The position numbers were made by a program, and so were the translations under genes. A DNA stretch of 64,000 nt, from positions 61,519 through 125,518 of the forward strand of contig NZ_JAKFYR010000012.1 of NCBI RefSeq assembly GCF_022554085.1, in the 5' to 3' direction. The stretch comes from Rhodococcus sp. CH91. GTDB taxonomy: Bacteria > Actinomycetota > Actinomycetes > Mycobacteriales > Mycobacteriaceae. The notes under the pieces are model-generated. The model worked only from the letters and a program-made list of their open reading frames with translations. It made no database searches and was not told where the DNA came from. Shown here piece after piece: positions 1-7,912 of this stretch (positions are counted from its first letter, which is position 1; every line of letters starts with the position of its first letter).

Positions 1-200
1 TGCTCGTCGTGGTCGGCACGTCGGGCGTGGTGTATCCCGCGGCGGGATTGCCCGCTCTCGCCCGGAGCCACGGTGTGCCGGTCGTGGAGATCGATCCCCG
101 CGAGACCGATCTCGGCGATCGGGTGGACCACAGCTGGCGCACGACGGCAGCTGTGGGGCTGCCCGCTCTCGTCGAGGCACTGGAGCACGGACGGCCGTGA
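1..200 (+). CDS. Sir2-family NAD-dependent protein deacylase, C-terminal part (5' truncated)
   Basis: Only the last 66 or so residues are in the window; the reading frame is open from base 3. They contain the GTSGVVYPAA segment and the short helix LPALA, which in sirtuins form the end of the Rossmann fold that binds the adenine-ribose of NAD. Sirtuins use NAD to remove acyl groups from lysine, releasing O-acyl-ADP-ribose. The stop is 33 bases before the next gene, which has its own promoter-like -10 element. The catalytic His and the zinc Cys residues lie upstream of the window, so activity cannot be judged. Family call is fairly secure; the exact subclass is not. Confidence 0.75.
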   Translation, partial: LVVVGTSGVVYPAAGLPALARSHGVPVVEIDPRETDLGDRVDHSWRTTAAVGLPALVEALEHGRP

Positions 201-221
201 ACCGAGAAGGACGGCCCGGGT

Positions 222-227
222 TAGGGT
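222..227 (+). promoter_or_regulatory. Putative -10 element (TAGGGT) of a leaderless HIT gene
   Basis: TAGGGT is followed by six bases and then the GTG start at 234. Transcription would therefore begin at or next to the start codon, and no Shine-Dalgarno sequence is present. Leaderless mRNAs are common in Actinobacteria. No convincing -35 box was seen. Confidence 0.35.
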
Positions 228-233
228 GGCCCG

Positions 234-674
234 GTGAGCTCCTGTGTGTTCTGCGCCATAGCCGAGGGTGGCGCTCCGGCATCGCGGGTGTACGAGGACG
301 ACGACGTGGTGGCCTTCCTCGACATCCGGCCGATCGCGCGCGGACACACGCTCGTGGTCCCGCGCATCCACGCGGCCCGCCTCGAGGATCTCGATCCGGC
401 CTCGGGCGCCGCGGTCTTCCGCGCGGGGCAACGAATCGCGCGGGCGATGTCCCGGTCCGAGCTCGCCACCGACGGAACCAATCTCGTCCTCAACGACGGA
501 CGGGCAGCCTTCCAGACCGTCTTCCACACCCATCTGCACGTGCTGCCCCGCTGGACGGGCGACCGTGTACGGATGGGCATCGGCCTGCTCCGCCGTCGCC
601 CCCACGATCCCGAGACCACAGCCGCACTCATCCGCGCCGGTCTCGACCGGCTCACTTCCGAGGAGCATCCGTGA
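234..674 (+). CDS. HIT family nucleotide hydrolase/transferase
   Basis: A 146-residue histidine-triad protein. The N-terminus MSSCVFCAIAEG carries the Cys-x2-Cys pair usual in the Hint/Fhit group, and the triad is H98-T-H100-L-H102-VLPR. HIT proteins hydrolyse or transfer nucleoside monophosphates from substrates such as AMP-amidates or dinucleoside polyphosphates. The GTG start directly follows a -10-like box, suggesting a leaderless message. Its stop overlaps the next start by 4 bases (GTGA), so it heads a four-gene operon with the MDMPI, peptidase E and GNAT genes. Length is typical. The substrate cannot be read from sequence. Confidence 0.88.
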   Translation: MSSCVFCAIAEGGAPASRVYEDDDVVAFLDIRPIARGHTLVVPRIHAARLEDLDPASGAAVFRAGQRIARAMSRSELATDGTNLVLNDGRAAFQTVFHTHLHVLPRWTGDRVRMGIGLLRRRPHDPETTAALIRAGLDRLTSEEHP

Positions 675-1513
675 CATCGCACTCCGGCACGCCCAGCGTC
701 GAGTTCCCCGTCGATACGATCCGGCCGCTGCTGATCGAGCAGTTCGGCGCCCTCGACGACGTGCTCTCGGGGCTGACGGACGACGAGTGGGACGCCTCGA
801 CGACGCTGCCGGGATGGACGGTCAAGGACATCGCCGCGCATCTCATCGGCACCGAGTCGATGCTCGCGGGTATCGACGCTCCGGGTGTGGACCGGGACGT
901 GCGGTCGCTCCCCCATGTACGCAACGACATCGCGGCGTTCAACGAACTGTGGGTGGAATCGCTGCGCCCCGTCCCCGGCCCGGAGGTCCTGTCGCGATAC
1001 CGCGAGATCGTCGCGCGTCGCACCGACGAACTTTCCGCGATGAGCCAGGAGGATTTCGAGAAGGAGTCGACCACACCCGTGGGCCCGGCGCCGTACGGAC
1101 GTTTCATGCGTATCCGCGTGTTCGACTGCTGGCTGCACGAACTGGACATCTGCGACGCGCTCGGCAGGAGCGGCACCGAGGGCGGTCCGCGAGCCGAACT
1201 CGCGTCCACCGAAATCTTCGGCGCGGTGCCCTTCGTCGTGGGCAAACGCGGCAAGGCTCCGGAGGGGGCACGCATCACGATCGAGCTCTCCGGCCCCCTC
1301 GCGCGCACGATCCACCTCGAGGTACACGGGCGGGCCACCGTGGTGCCCGAACTCTCGCAGCCGGCCACGTCGACGATCGCGATGGACTCGTCGTTGTTCG
1401 TGCGCCTCGCCGGCGGACGCCTCCGGGCGGAGGACCGACTCGGCGACATCGTCCTCCACGACGACACCGAGGTCGGTCGTCGCATCGTGGACAACCTCGC
1501 GTTCACGATCTGA
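671..1513 (+). CDS. Mycothiol-dependent maleylpyruvate isomerase-like (MDMPI/DinB-fold) protein
   Basis: 280 residues from the GTG at 671, chosen because it overlaps the HIT stop by 4 bases; the open frame extends further upstream but only through the HIT gene. It has the MDMPI N-terminal signature: an acidic helix ending in DDEWDASTTLPGWTVKDIAAHL, where the His of the AHL segment is the first metal ligand of the four-helix DinB/YfiT fold, followed by a C-terminal sterol-carrier-like domain. Relatives use mycothiol or bacillithiol as cofactor for isomerisation or S-transfer. It is a paralogue of the proteins at 42586-43143 and 44532-45311. The specific reaction is unknown. Confidence 0.75.
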   Translation: MTSHSGTPSVEFPVDTIRPLLIEQFGALDDVLSGLTDDEWDASTTLPGWTVKDIAAHLIGTESMLAGIDAPGVDRDVRSLPHVRNDIAAFNELWVESLRPVPGPEVLSRYREIVARRTDELSAMSQEDFEKESTTPVGPAPYGRFMRIRVFDCWLHELDICDALGRSGTEGGPRAELASTEIFGAVPFVVGKRGKAPEGARITIELSGPLARTIHLEVHGRATVVPELSQPATSTIAMDSSLFVRLAGGRLRAEDRLGDIVLHDDTEVGRRIVDNLAFTI

Positions 1514-1516
1514 ATC

Positions 1517-2170
1517 GTGCGACTGTTCCTGTCCTCCTACAGGTTCGTTGGCGAACCCGAGGTGTTCGCCCGGCTGGTGCGGAAGCCCGGCCGGATCGCG
1601 GTGATCGCGAACGCCGCGGACGCGTGGCCTGCCACGGCTCGCGCGGCAGCGGTCACGAGCGAACTGGGACCGCTCCGGTCGCTCGGGTTCTCCCCGGAGG
1701 AGGTGGATCTGCGGACACATCTCGACGACCCCGGCTCGCTGCGGGCGCGCCTCGACGGGTTCGGCGCGGTGTGGGTCCGAGGCGGCAACACCTTCGTGTT
1801 GCGAGCACAGCTCGCGCGCAGCGGCGCCGACGCGGTGCTGACCGAGCTGGTACGCGAGGACCGGCTGGTCTACGGCGGGTACAGCGCGGGCGCATGTGTC
1901 GTGACGCCGTCGCTGCGCGGACTCGAATTCTCCGACGACCCGGGAGAAGTCGACACCGCCTGCGGCACATCGGCTCTCTGGGACGGACTCGGATGGATCG
2001 ACCACGCGATCGTTCCCCACGCCGGAGGGTCGGTGCTCGCCGACGACGGGGTGATCGAGAGCCTGCGCTATCTGCGCGAGCACGGCATCGCGCACGTGGC
2101 GTTGACCGACGACGACGTACTCGTCGTCGACACCGCGCAGGGCGGCGCCCCGGGTACGGTGAATCCATGA
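1517..2170 (+). CDS. Peptidase E-like protein (S51 family)
   Basis: 217 residues. The segment VYGGYSAGACV contains the nucleophile elbow G-x-S123-A-G of S51 dipeptidases (peptidase E, cyanophycinase), and an upstream WVRGGNTF segment matches the conserved Gly-Gly-Asn turn of the family. Characterised members cleave Asp-X dipeptides; others are cyanophycinases, so the substrate is open. The GTG start lies 3 bases after the MDMPI stop, and the gene overlaps the GNAT start by 4 bases (ATGA), so it sits inside the same operon. It lacks a signal peptide and should be cytoplasmic. Confidence 0.8.
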   Translation: MRLFLSSYRFVGEPEVFARLVRKPGRIAVIANAADAWPATARAAAVTSELGPLRSLGFSPEEVDLRTHLDDPGSLRARLDGFGAVWVRGGNTFVLRAQLARSGADAVLTELVREDRLVYGGYSAGACVVTPSLRGLEFSDDPGEVDTACGTSALWDGLGWIDHAIVPHAGGSVLADDGVIESLRYLREHGIAHVALTDDDVLVVDTAQGGAPGTVNP

Positions 2171-2457
2171 CGCAGAACACCGACAGCACCGAGACCCGCC
2201 TCGAGCACGAGACCGGAAAGTCGCGCTTCGCCCTCTATCTCGGCGACGATCTCGCGGCCTACGCGGACTACACGCAGCGCGGAGAACTGCGCGACTTCGA
2301 CCACACCGTCACCGACCCGCAGTTCCGCGGACGAGGGCTCGCCGGAGTCGTCGTGCAGTACGCGCTCGACGAGACCCGCAAGGAAGGTCTGAAGATCGGC
2401 ACGTCGTGCTGGTACGTCGAGAAGTACGTCGCGGAGCACCCGGAATACCGCAACTGA
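2167..2457 (+). CDS. Small GNAT-family N-acetyltransferase (YjdJ-type)
   Basis: 96 residues; ATG at 2167 overlaps the peptidase E stop (ATGA). The motif QFRGRGLAG is the acetyl-CoA pyrophosphate-binding loop (Q/R-x-x-G-x-G/A). The small one-domain size, the early DFDHTVTDPQFRG segment and the late Cys in GTSCWYV are typical of the minimal YjdJ-like GNAT group, which includes human GTLF3B-like proteins. The acceptor is not known. It is the last gene of the operon starting at 234 and converges on the esterase gene. Confidence 0.8.
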   Translation: MTQNTDSTETRLEHETGKSRFALYLGDDLAAYADYTQRGELRDFDHTVTDPQFRGRGLAGVVVQYALDETRKEGLKIGTSCWYVEKYVAEHPEYRN

Positions 2458-2482
2458 CCTGCCGCACCCCGCACCGGCGTGC

Positions 2483-4021
2483 TCAGTTGAAACCCATCAC
2501 GTCGGTACCCCAGACCCGGCGCATCTCCCCTTCGGGATCGGGCACGACGGTGTCGGTGGAGTCGATCAGGAGGGTCGACCGCTCCTCCGGCTCGTATCGA
2601 GGCCAGTGCTTCGACCCGTCCAGCGCCGCGGGTACGCCGTGATGGGCGAACGCCACCCATCGTCGCTGCACGCGCCCGGACACCTCTCCGGCCACCTTGC
2701 GGCCCCCGAGCCAGAAGGTCGGATCTCGGCCGAGGGTCCCGAAATTGCCGAAGACGTAAGGTAGTTCGGTCGCGTGCCCGGCACCGATCCGGGCTGTCTT
2801 GAGCATGGGCGTCGCATGGTCGAAGCGATACACCCAGGTGGGCGAGTGCGCGCTGTGTGCTTCGGCGACCCACAGCACCGGCATCCGGAAACCCGCATCA
2901 CGGGAGAGGGCCATCGCGCCGATCGGCTTGGGCAGATCCGGATAGGCGGCGACGATCTCGGCGATGCGTGCGGGATCGAGATCGGGGCGATCTTCGGCCA
3001 GTGCTGCGAACATCCCCTGCACCGCGGTGTCGTCGACGGGCATCAGTGGGGACTTCATGAAGCGGAAGATCGAGGGCTCGTCCTTGTTCGAACCGATGAT
3101 CAGCGGGATCCGGTGCGACAAGCCCTTCTGGAACGCCGCGACGGGATACTTCGGCACCAGGTCACGGTCGACGACCGGCGTCATGGACAGTGTGCCGGGC
3201 ACCTTGGTGGGCGTCTCGGCGACGAGCACCTCCGAGGCCTCGATGAGCCTGTCGACCGGCATCGACAGCAGGTCCGCGACGCGGGATCGCGGCAGATCCA
3301 GGATCTCGAGGAAGCGCTCGGCGACCTTCGCGGCACGTTCGCGGCCGTACACCGAGGTCGCGGGAGGCGATTGGGCGACGGCCCGGTGGAACAGGCCTTC
3401 GGCCTTGGGGACGGTCATCAGTGTCGTGATCGATCCACCACCGGACGATTCTCCGAAGACCGTCACGCAGTCCGGATCGCCGCCGAAGTCGGCGATGCAG
3501 TCGCGAACCCATTCGAGAGCGGTGATCTGATCCCGCAGACCGACATTGGACTCGAAGACGGCCTCGGACGTGGAGAACGACGACAGATCGAGGAAACCGA
3601 GCGCGCCGAGCCGGTAGTTGATCGTCACGACCACGACATCGCCGTTCTCGCTGAGTATCCGGCCGTCGTAGATCTTCTGGCCGGAATAGCCGAGCACGTA
3701 GGCGCCGCCGTGTATCCACACCATCACCGGGCGCCGGCGTCCGTCCGGTGGAGGAGCCCAGATGTTGAGCGAGAGACAGTCCTCACCCACCGTCATCTCG
3801 GGCTCTATACCTATCGGGCTGTTCCGGCTCTGCGGTGCTATCGGACCGAACCGCGCACCGTCGAGGACTCCCTCCCAGGGCTCGGGCGGCAGAGCGGAAC
3901 GAAAACGTCGAGGACCGGTCGGAGCTGCGTACGGGATGCCTTTCCAGGCGTAGACCTCGCCGTCGCGGTATCCGCGGACATCGCCGTACTTACAGGCGAT
4001 GGTGAGCGTGTCGCTGTCCAC
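2483..4021 (-). CDS. Type B carboxylesterase/lipase
   Basis: A 512-residue alpha/beta-hydrolase of the COesterase family. It shows the early CKYGDVRGYRDGEVYAWKGIPYA segment, the oxyanion loop MVWIHGGAYVLG, and the nucleophile elbow FGES192SGG. The acidic and His members should lie in the SNKDEPSIF region and near GAGHATELPYVFG. I chose the GTG at 4021 because GGGAGG sits 4 bases upstream; an in-frame GTG at 4045 would add 8 residues but has no ribosome site. No signal peptide is evident, so the enzyme is probably cytoplasmic. It is monocistronic and converges on the GNAT gene. Confidence 0.88.
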   Translation of the reverse strand: MDSDTLTIACKYGDVRGYRDGEVYAWKGIPYAAPTGPRRFRSALPPEPWEGVLDGARFGPIAPQSRNSPIGIEPEMTVGEDCLSLNIWAPPPDGRRRPVMVWIHGGAYVLGYSGQKIYDGRILSENGDVVVVTINYRLGALGFLDLSSFSTSEAVFESNVGLRDQITALEWVRDCIADFGGDPDCVTVFGESSGGGSITTLMTVPKAEGLFHRAVAQSPPATSVYGRERAAKVAERFLEILDLPRSRVADLLSMPVDRLIEASEVLVAETPTKVPGTLSMTPVVDRDLVPKYPVAAFQKGLSHRIPLIIGSNKDEPSIFRFMKSPLMPVDDTAVQGMFAALAEDRPDLDPARIAEIVAAYPDLPKPIGAMALSRDAGFRMPVLWVAEAHSAHSPTWVYRFDHATPMLKTARIGAGHATELPYVFGNFGTLGRDPTFWLGGRKVAGEVSGRVQRRWVAFAHHGVPAALDGSKHWPRYEPEERSTLLIDSTDTVVPDPEGEMRRVWGTDVMGFN

Positions 4022-4111
4022 GTGACCTCCCACGGGGCTCGCCACTGCGGCGCAGTATCGATCTCTTCGCTCGCCAACCTACCAACGATCGGCGACCGTC
4101 CGGCGAACTCG

Positions 4112-4510
4112 TCAGCCGGCGGCGGAGAGCGGTTCGGGCGCCACACAGTCCATCAGGTCGGCCACGAGGGCGTCGACCACGTCACGCAGATCGCCGCGCG
4201 CCGTGTCCGCCAATGCAGGGAAGACCGTCGCGAGCGCAATCGGCACCAGTGAGGCCTGGCCGAGCAGGACTCCCATGGCGGCGTCGAGTGCCACTACTTC
4301 GCGGTGCAATCGGGCGTAGGTCGTGGCGTCCGCACCGTGCGTCACGGCGATCCGATGGGGTTCACATTCCGCGGCCGCCGCCACCAACCGGGGCAGATCT
4401 CCGGCCGTGAGCTCGTCGGCACTCGATCCTGCAACGTCGAAATTACGCAACATCCCGCCTTTGCTCGCTTCCCCCGGAACGGCACCGGACCGCGCCGTAC
4501 GTCGAAACAT
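4112..4510 (-). CDS. Hypothetical protein with weak similarity to an NRPS adenylation N-terminus
   Basis: 132 residues from ATG 4510; an in-frame ATG at 4453 (MLRNFDV) is an alternative start. The middle segment, LPRLVAAAAECEPHRIAVTHG followed by ATTYARLHREVVAL, resembles the first helix-strand unit of NRPS or AMP-binding enzymes, where an acyl/amino-acid is activated, but the rest of that domain is absent. The remainder is a helical Ala/Leu/Val-rich region ending in an acidic tail. I do not recognise a function. It is divergent from the alpha/beta-hydrolase gene. It could be a small stand-alone family or a degenerate remnant. Confidence 0.45.
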   Translation of the reverse strand: MFRRTARSGAVPGEASKGGMLRNFDVAGSSADELTAGDLPRLVAAAAECEPHRIAVTHGADATTYARLHREVVALDAAMGVLLGQASLVPIALATVFPALADTARGDLRDVVDALVADLMDCVAPEPLSAAG

Positions 4511-4767
4511 ACAGTCAGTGTGGCCCGAAAAGTACGGAATGTGTAGATGGTCCGGAAAACTTTTTGCACTGCTGGTACCTGACAGAAGGTACTACTTCGA
4601 GGCCGGGTGTCCACCCGGAATGATCACCTCGAGAGGAGAGCCACACGACGCGCTCGAGACGCCCACGCGACCGGGACGAACCGGCGTATCCTCGTAAATC
4701 CGAGTCCGTGCAGCCACCCCGACCCGGGCCTGACCACGACTCGGCACAGACCGAGGAGGTGCCGGTC

Positions 4768-5775
4768 GTGAGTATCGCCCGCACCGAGTTGCCCCCTTCC
4801 CCCGCGCCGGCCGTGCCGACTCGCGAGTTCGCAGGAGTCAGTAGACAGTCCCGTGCCCTGTCCCTCTCCGTGCGCCGTACGATCCGTCCTTTCATCGAGG
4901 CGTGGTCCTACGCACCCACACTTCCCTGGCCTGCCGCCCTGGTCGACCGCGCGGCGTTCCCACTCGTCCCGGTGGCCGGCACCCACCGCCATCGGGTCGA
5001 TCTCCCCGCATGCCGCGCGGAGTTCCTGTGGGCGCCCGGTGCGGCGCCTCCCTCCACCTCGGGTGGCCTGCGCCGGATCGCCGTCCTGTACCTGCACGGC
5101 GGAGCATTTCTGTGCTGCGGCCTCGCCACCCATCGGCAGCTGGTCTCCCGCGTGTCCGCCGCGACCGGCGCACCGGTTCTGGCGGTCGACTACCGCATGC
5201 TGCCGCGGCATCCGATCCGGCGGGCGGTGGAGGACGGACTCGACGGGCTGCGATGGCTGACGACACACGGTTACCCGGCCGAGCGCGTGGTGATCGCCGG
5301 AGACTCGGCGGGAGGATTCCTCACCTTCGCCGTCGCCCACGAAGCGGTCCGCCGCGGTCTCGGGCGCCCCGCGGGCACCGTCGCACTGTCGCCGTTGACC
5401 GAGATCGACCCCGGCCACAAACTCGAGCACCCCAATTCGCACCGATGTGCCCTGTTCCCCCGCCGTGCCGTACGCGTGCTGCCGGCCCTCGTCGAGCGCG
5501 CCGAACGCCTCGGCGGCCGGCGCTGTGGTCCTGTCGTCTCCCCCGTCGATCTCGACCTGGCGGACATGCCCCCGGCGCTGATCCAGGCCGGCTCCGAGGA
5601 GATGACGTACGTCGACGCCGAGTTGATGGCCCGCCGTCTCCACCTGGCCGGCGTCCCGACCGAACTGCAGGTGTGGGAGAAGCAGGTGCACGTCTTCCAG
5701 GCCGCGGCGGGGGTCGTCCCGGAAGGCCGCCGTGCGCTCGACGAGATCGGTCGTTTCGTCCGGGCTCTGCGCTGA
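4768..5775 (+). CDS. Alpha/beta-hydrolase, hormone-sensitive-lipase type esterase
   Basis: 335 residues. The HGGAFLCCG oxyanion loop and the nucleophile GDS180AGG place it in the HSL/esterase IV family; the catalytic His is probably in QVHVFQ near the end. I chose GTG 4768 because GAGGAGG lies 8 bases upstream; an in-frame ATG at 4708 would give 355 residues with a Pro-rich extension. Enzymes of this family hydrolyse short- to medium-chain esters. The gene stands alone after a 257-base AT-richer region that it shares with the divergent hypothetical gene. Confidence 0.85.
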   Translation: MSIARTELPPSPAPAVPTREFAGVSRQSRALSLSVRRTIRPFIEAWSYAPTLPWPAALVDRAAFPLVPVAGTHRHRVDLPACRAEFLWAPGAAPPSTSGGLRRIAVLYLHGGAFLCCGLATHRQLVSRVSAATGAPVLAVDYRMLPRHPIRRAVEDGLDGLRWLTTHGYPAERVVIAGDSAGGFLTFAVAHEAVRRGLGRPAGTVALSPLTEIDPGHKLEHPNSHRCALFPRRAVRVLPALVERAERLGGRRCGPVVSPVDLDLADMPPALIQAGSEEMTYVDAELMARRLHLAGVPTELQVWEKQVHVFQAAAGVVPEGRRALDEIGRFVRALR

Positions 5776-5843
5776 CTCCGCCGCGCGGCGCGGACTCACC
5801 GCTCGGGGACCTGCGCGGGCGTGGGCCTGTCGGTGCCGGCGAC

Positions 5844-5849
5844 TAGTCT
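5844..5849 (+). promoter_or_regulatory. Putative -10 element (TAGTCT)
   Basis: TAGTCT lies about 40 bases before the ATG at 5889 and upstream of its AAGGGGG ribosome site. No clear -35 box is visible, so this is a weak call. Confidence 0.25.
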
Positions 5850-5888
5850 TCTTCTCGGCTCGACCGGCACAGAGAAGGGGGTCCGATC

Positions 5889-7346
5889 ATGGCCGAGGTG
5901 CAGAACCGGTTCGACCAGGACGTCGACACGGCCTGGCGTGGATTCCGCACGCGCCTGGCCGACCACGTCGCAGCGATGAGCAACGGCGACGGACTGGTCC
6001 TCGAACCGCATACCGACGAAGCCGGTGGCCCCGCCGGGCCGTGCGTGCAGTTCTACGCGTGGGGTGAGGACCTGGTCCGGTGCGAGGTCCCCTCCAACGC
6101 CCACCTCGCCCCCGACCGGCACCTCACCGAGGTCGACGAAGCGATGTTGCTCGAACTCGGCTTGCAGGCGCCCTCCCGCGGCCCCGACGACCCCGAGGAC
6201 GGCGGATCGCCGGCCTTCTGGATCGATCGGCCCGGAAGCTGGGCGGATCAGCTCGCGGAGATCGCGGTGCGGGCGCTGCGCTCGGTGTGGGGTGTCCCCC
6301 ACCCCCTCTTCCTGCGTGCCGAGACGTTCGGAACCGATCGTCCCGTCGCCGACCTCGTCTCCTTCCCCGCGCCGCCGCTTCCCGGGGAAGCCCGCTCACG
6401 CGGCACGAGCGCTCCTCTCGCGGTCGTACCTGCCGGAGACGATCACATCCGCGAACTCATCGAGTCCACGCTGCACGAACGCATCGACGAGGTCCCGGCC
6501 TGGGACGAGGACGGCGATCTCGTCCTGCGTATCGCCGGGGTGCTGGTCTTCGTCGGAGTCGGGCCCGGGGGCGGCACCGTCGACCTGTTCGCCCCGATCG
6601 TCCACTCGATCACCGGCCGCACCCGCGCGGCCGAGATCTGTGTCGATCTCAACCGCCGGTGGCCGCACCTGAAGTTCGTGCTGATCGACGACCGGCTCGC
6701 GATCGTGGATCACGTCCCCGCCTCGCCGTTCGCCCCGGCTCATCTGCTCGGCGCGATCGACACGATCACGCAGTTCCTCGAGTCGCTCGACGGTTCGTTC
6801 GCAGCGCATCTCGGTGGCTCACTGTTGTGCGATCACGGTTTCGGCAGCGGCGAGGGATCCCCCGAGTCCTCGTCCGAGCCGCCCTGGGCGGCGGACGTGT
6901 CGCAGTTGCCCGATGCCGAGGAGGATCTGCCCATCGCGTTGCTCGCGGTGCGCGATTTCCACCTCGACGGACAGTCCGACGTGGCGGCAAGCACCGTCGC
7001 GGCCATCGGCGACCGGAATGCAGAACAGCTGCGTCGCTTCCTGACCATCAGTACCGAACTGCAGGTGTGGTGGGACGGCGAGTCCCGAACCCGCGCGAAG
7101 GCCCTCGACACGAACGGCGCCCAGGAAGCGCGTGCGCGGGCTCTCGAGTGGGAACTGACGAGCCGTTCGCTCTCCGAGGCGCTCGACTTCCTCGAACAGG
7201 TCGACAACTCCGGGTCCTCCGCCTCGTCGCACGCGGCCGGATCGACTGCGTCGAAGTCGGGGCGCGAGGCCGCACCGGAACAGCCGGCCCTGTTCGACAA
7301 TCCCGACGAACCGACCCTGTTCGACGGTTTCGGCGACTACAACTGA
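5889..7346 (+). CDS. YbjN/TY-chaperone-like domain protein, actinobacterial
   Basis: 485 residues. The ATG has a good ribosome site (AAGGGGG, 7 bases). The protein appears to contain two related alpha/beta chaperone-like modules: an N-terminal part with WGVPHPLFLRAE, and a central part (IRELIESTLHERI ... AAEICVDLNRRWPHLKF) resembling YbjN and type III secretion chaperone folds. A C-terminal region carries the repeat PALFDNPDEPTLFDGF. Such proteins are found in many Actinobacteria and are annotated only by fold; no enzymatic motif is visible and no transmembrane segment is present. The gene ends 10 bases into the convergent macro-domain gene. Confidence 0.6.
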   Translation: MAEVQNRFDQDVDTAWRGFRTRLADHVAAMSNGDGLVLEPHTDEAGGPAGPCVQFYAWGEDLVRCEVPSNAHLAPDRHLTEVDEAMLLELGLQAPSRGPDDPEDGGSPAFWIDRPGSWADQLAEIAVRALRSVWGVPHPLFLRAETFGTDRPVADLVSFPAPPLPGEARSRGTSAPLAVVPAGDDHIRELIESTLHERIDEVPAWDEDGDLVLRIAGVLVFVGVGPGGGTVDLFAPIVHSITGRTRAAEICVDLNRRWPHLKFVLIDDRLAIVDHVPASPFAPAHLLGAIDTITQFLESLDGSFAAHLGGSLLCDHGFGSGEGSPESSSEPPWAADVSQLPDAEEDLPIALLAVRDFHLDGQSDVAASTVAAIGDRNAEQLRRFLTISTELQVWWDGESRTRAKALDTNGAQEARARALEWELTSRSLSEALDFLEQVDNSGSSASSHAAGSTASKSGREAAPEQPALFDNPDEPTLFDGFGDYN

Positions 7347-7852
7347 GCGACCGCGCGTCGCAGCGCCTCGACGGCGGCCGGGTCGAAGCCGACGAGTACC
7401 GCGGTTTCCACCGAGGTCCCCGTCTCCCGGATCGTGGAGACCGCGTGTTTCGCGGCGTCGTCGAGCGGCCAGCCGTAGATTCCGGCCGAGATCAGTGGGA
7501 AGGACACCGTCCGGACACCGAGTTCCTGCGCCGTGAGCATGCTGTTGCGGTACGCCGAGCGCAACACCCGCGAACGGTCCTCGCGCGGCGAGAAGACGGG
7601 GCCGACGGTGTGGATCACCCAGCGTGCCGGCAGCCTGCCCGCGGTGGTCGCCACAGCGTGCCCCGGTTCGAGTCCCTCGGGTAACGAGGTCGACCTGAGT
7701 TCCCGGCAGGCTGCGAGGATCTCCGGACCGCCGGCCCGGTGGATCGCACCGTCCACACCGCCACCTCCGAGCAGCGAGGAGTTCGCGGCGTTGACGATCG
7801 CATCCACCGCGATGGTGGTGATGTCGCCGTGCGCGATATCGAGAACGGTCAC
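7337..7852 (-). CDS. Macro-domain ADP-ribose-binding/deacylase protein
   Basis: 171 residues from GTG 7852. It has the macro-domain hallmarks in order: DITTIAVDAIVNAANSSLLGGGGVDGAIH (Asn and Gly-rich loop 1 that holds the distal ribose) and later FPLISAGIYGWP (loop 2). Members of this MacroD/YmdB type hydrolyse O-acetyl-ADP-ribose and remove ADP-ribose from acidic residues. The open frame runs about 100 codons further upstream, but that part is antisense to malQ and lacks homology. It is divergent from malQ, with about 60 bases between the starts. It fits the ADP-ribose theme of the window (sirtuin at 1-200, glycohydrolase at 39504). Confidence 0.9.
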   Translation of the reverse strand: MTVLDIAHGDITTIAVDAIVNAANSSLLGGGGVDGAIHRAGGPEILAACRELRSTSLPEGLEPGHAVATTAGRLPARWVIHTVGPVFSPREDRSRVLRSAYRNSMLTAQELGVRTVSFPLISAGIYGWPLDDAAKHAVSTIRETGTSVETAVLVGFDPAAVEALRRAVAQL

Positions 7853-7912
7853 CTCTCGACCATATGTTCCGCTCCCTGCCCCCGAGTCGATTTGCTGGCA
7901 TGATTCAGGACC

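Noticed and set aside
7655..7680. tRNA T-loop-like motif GGTTCGAGTCCCTCG (also near 59460-59480)
   Set aside because: Both are inside well-supported reading frames (macro-domain and isochorismatase genes) and no acceptor, D-arm or anticodon arm can be built around them.
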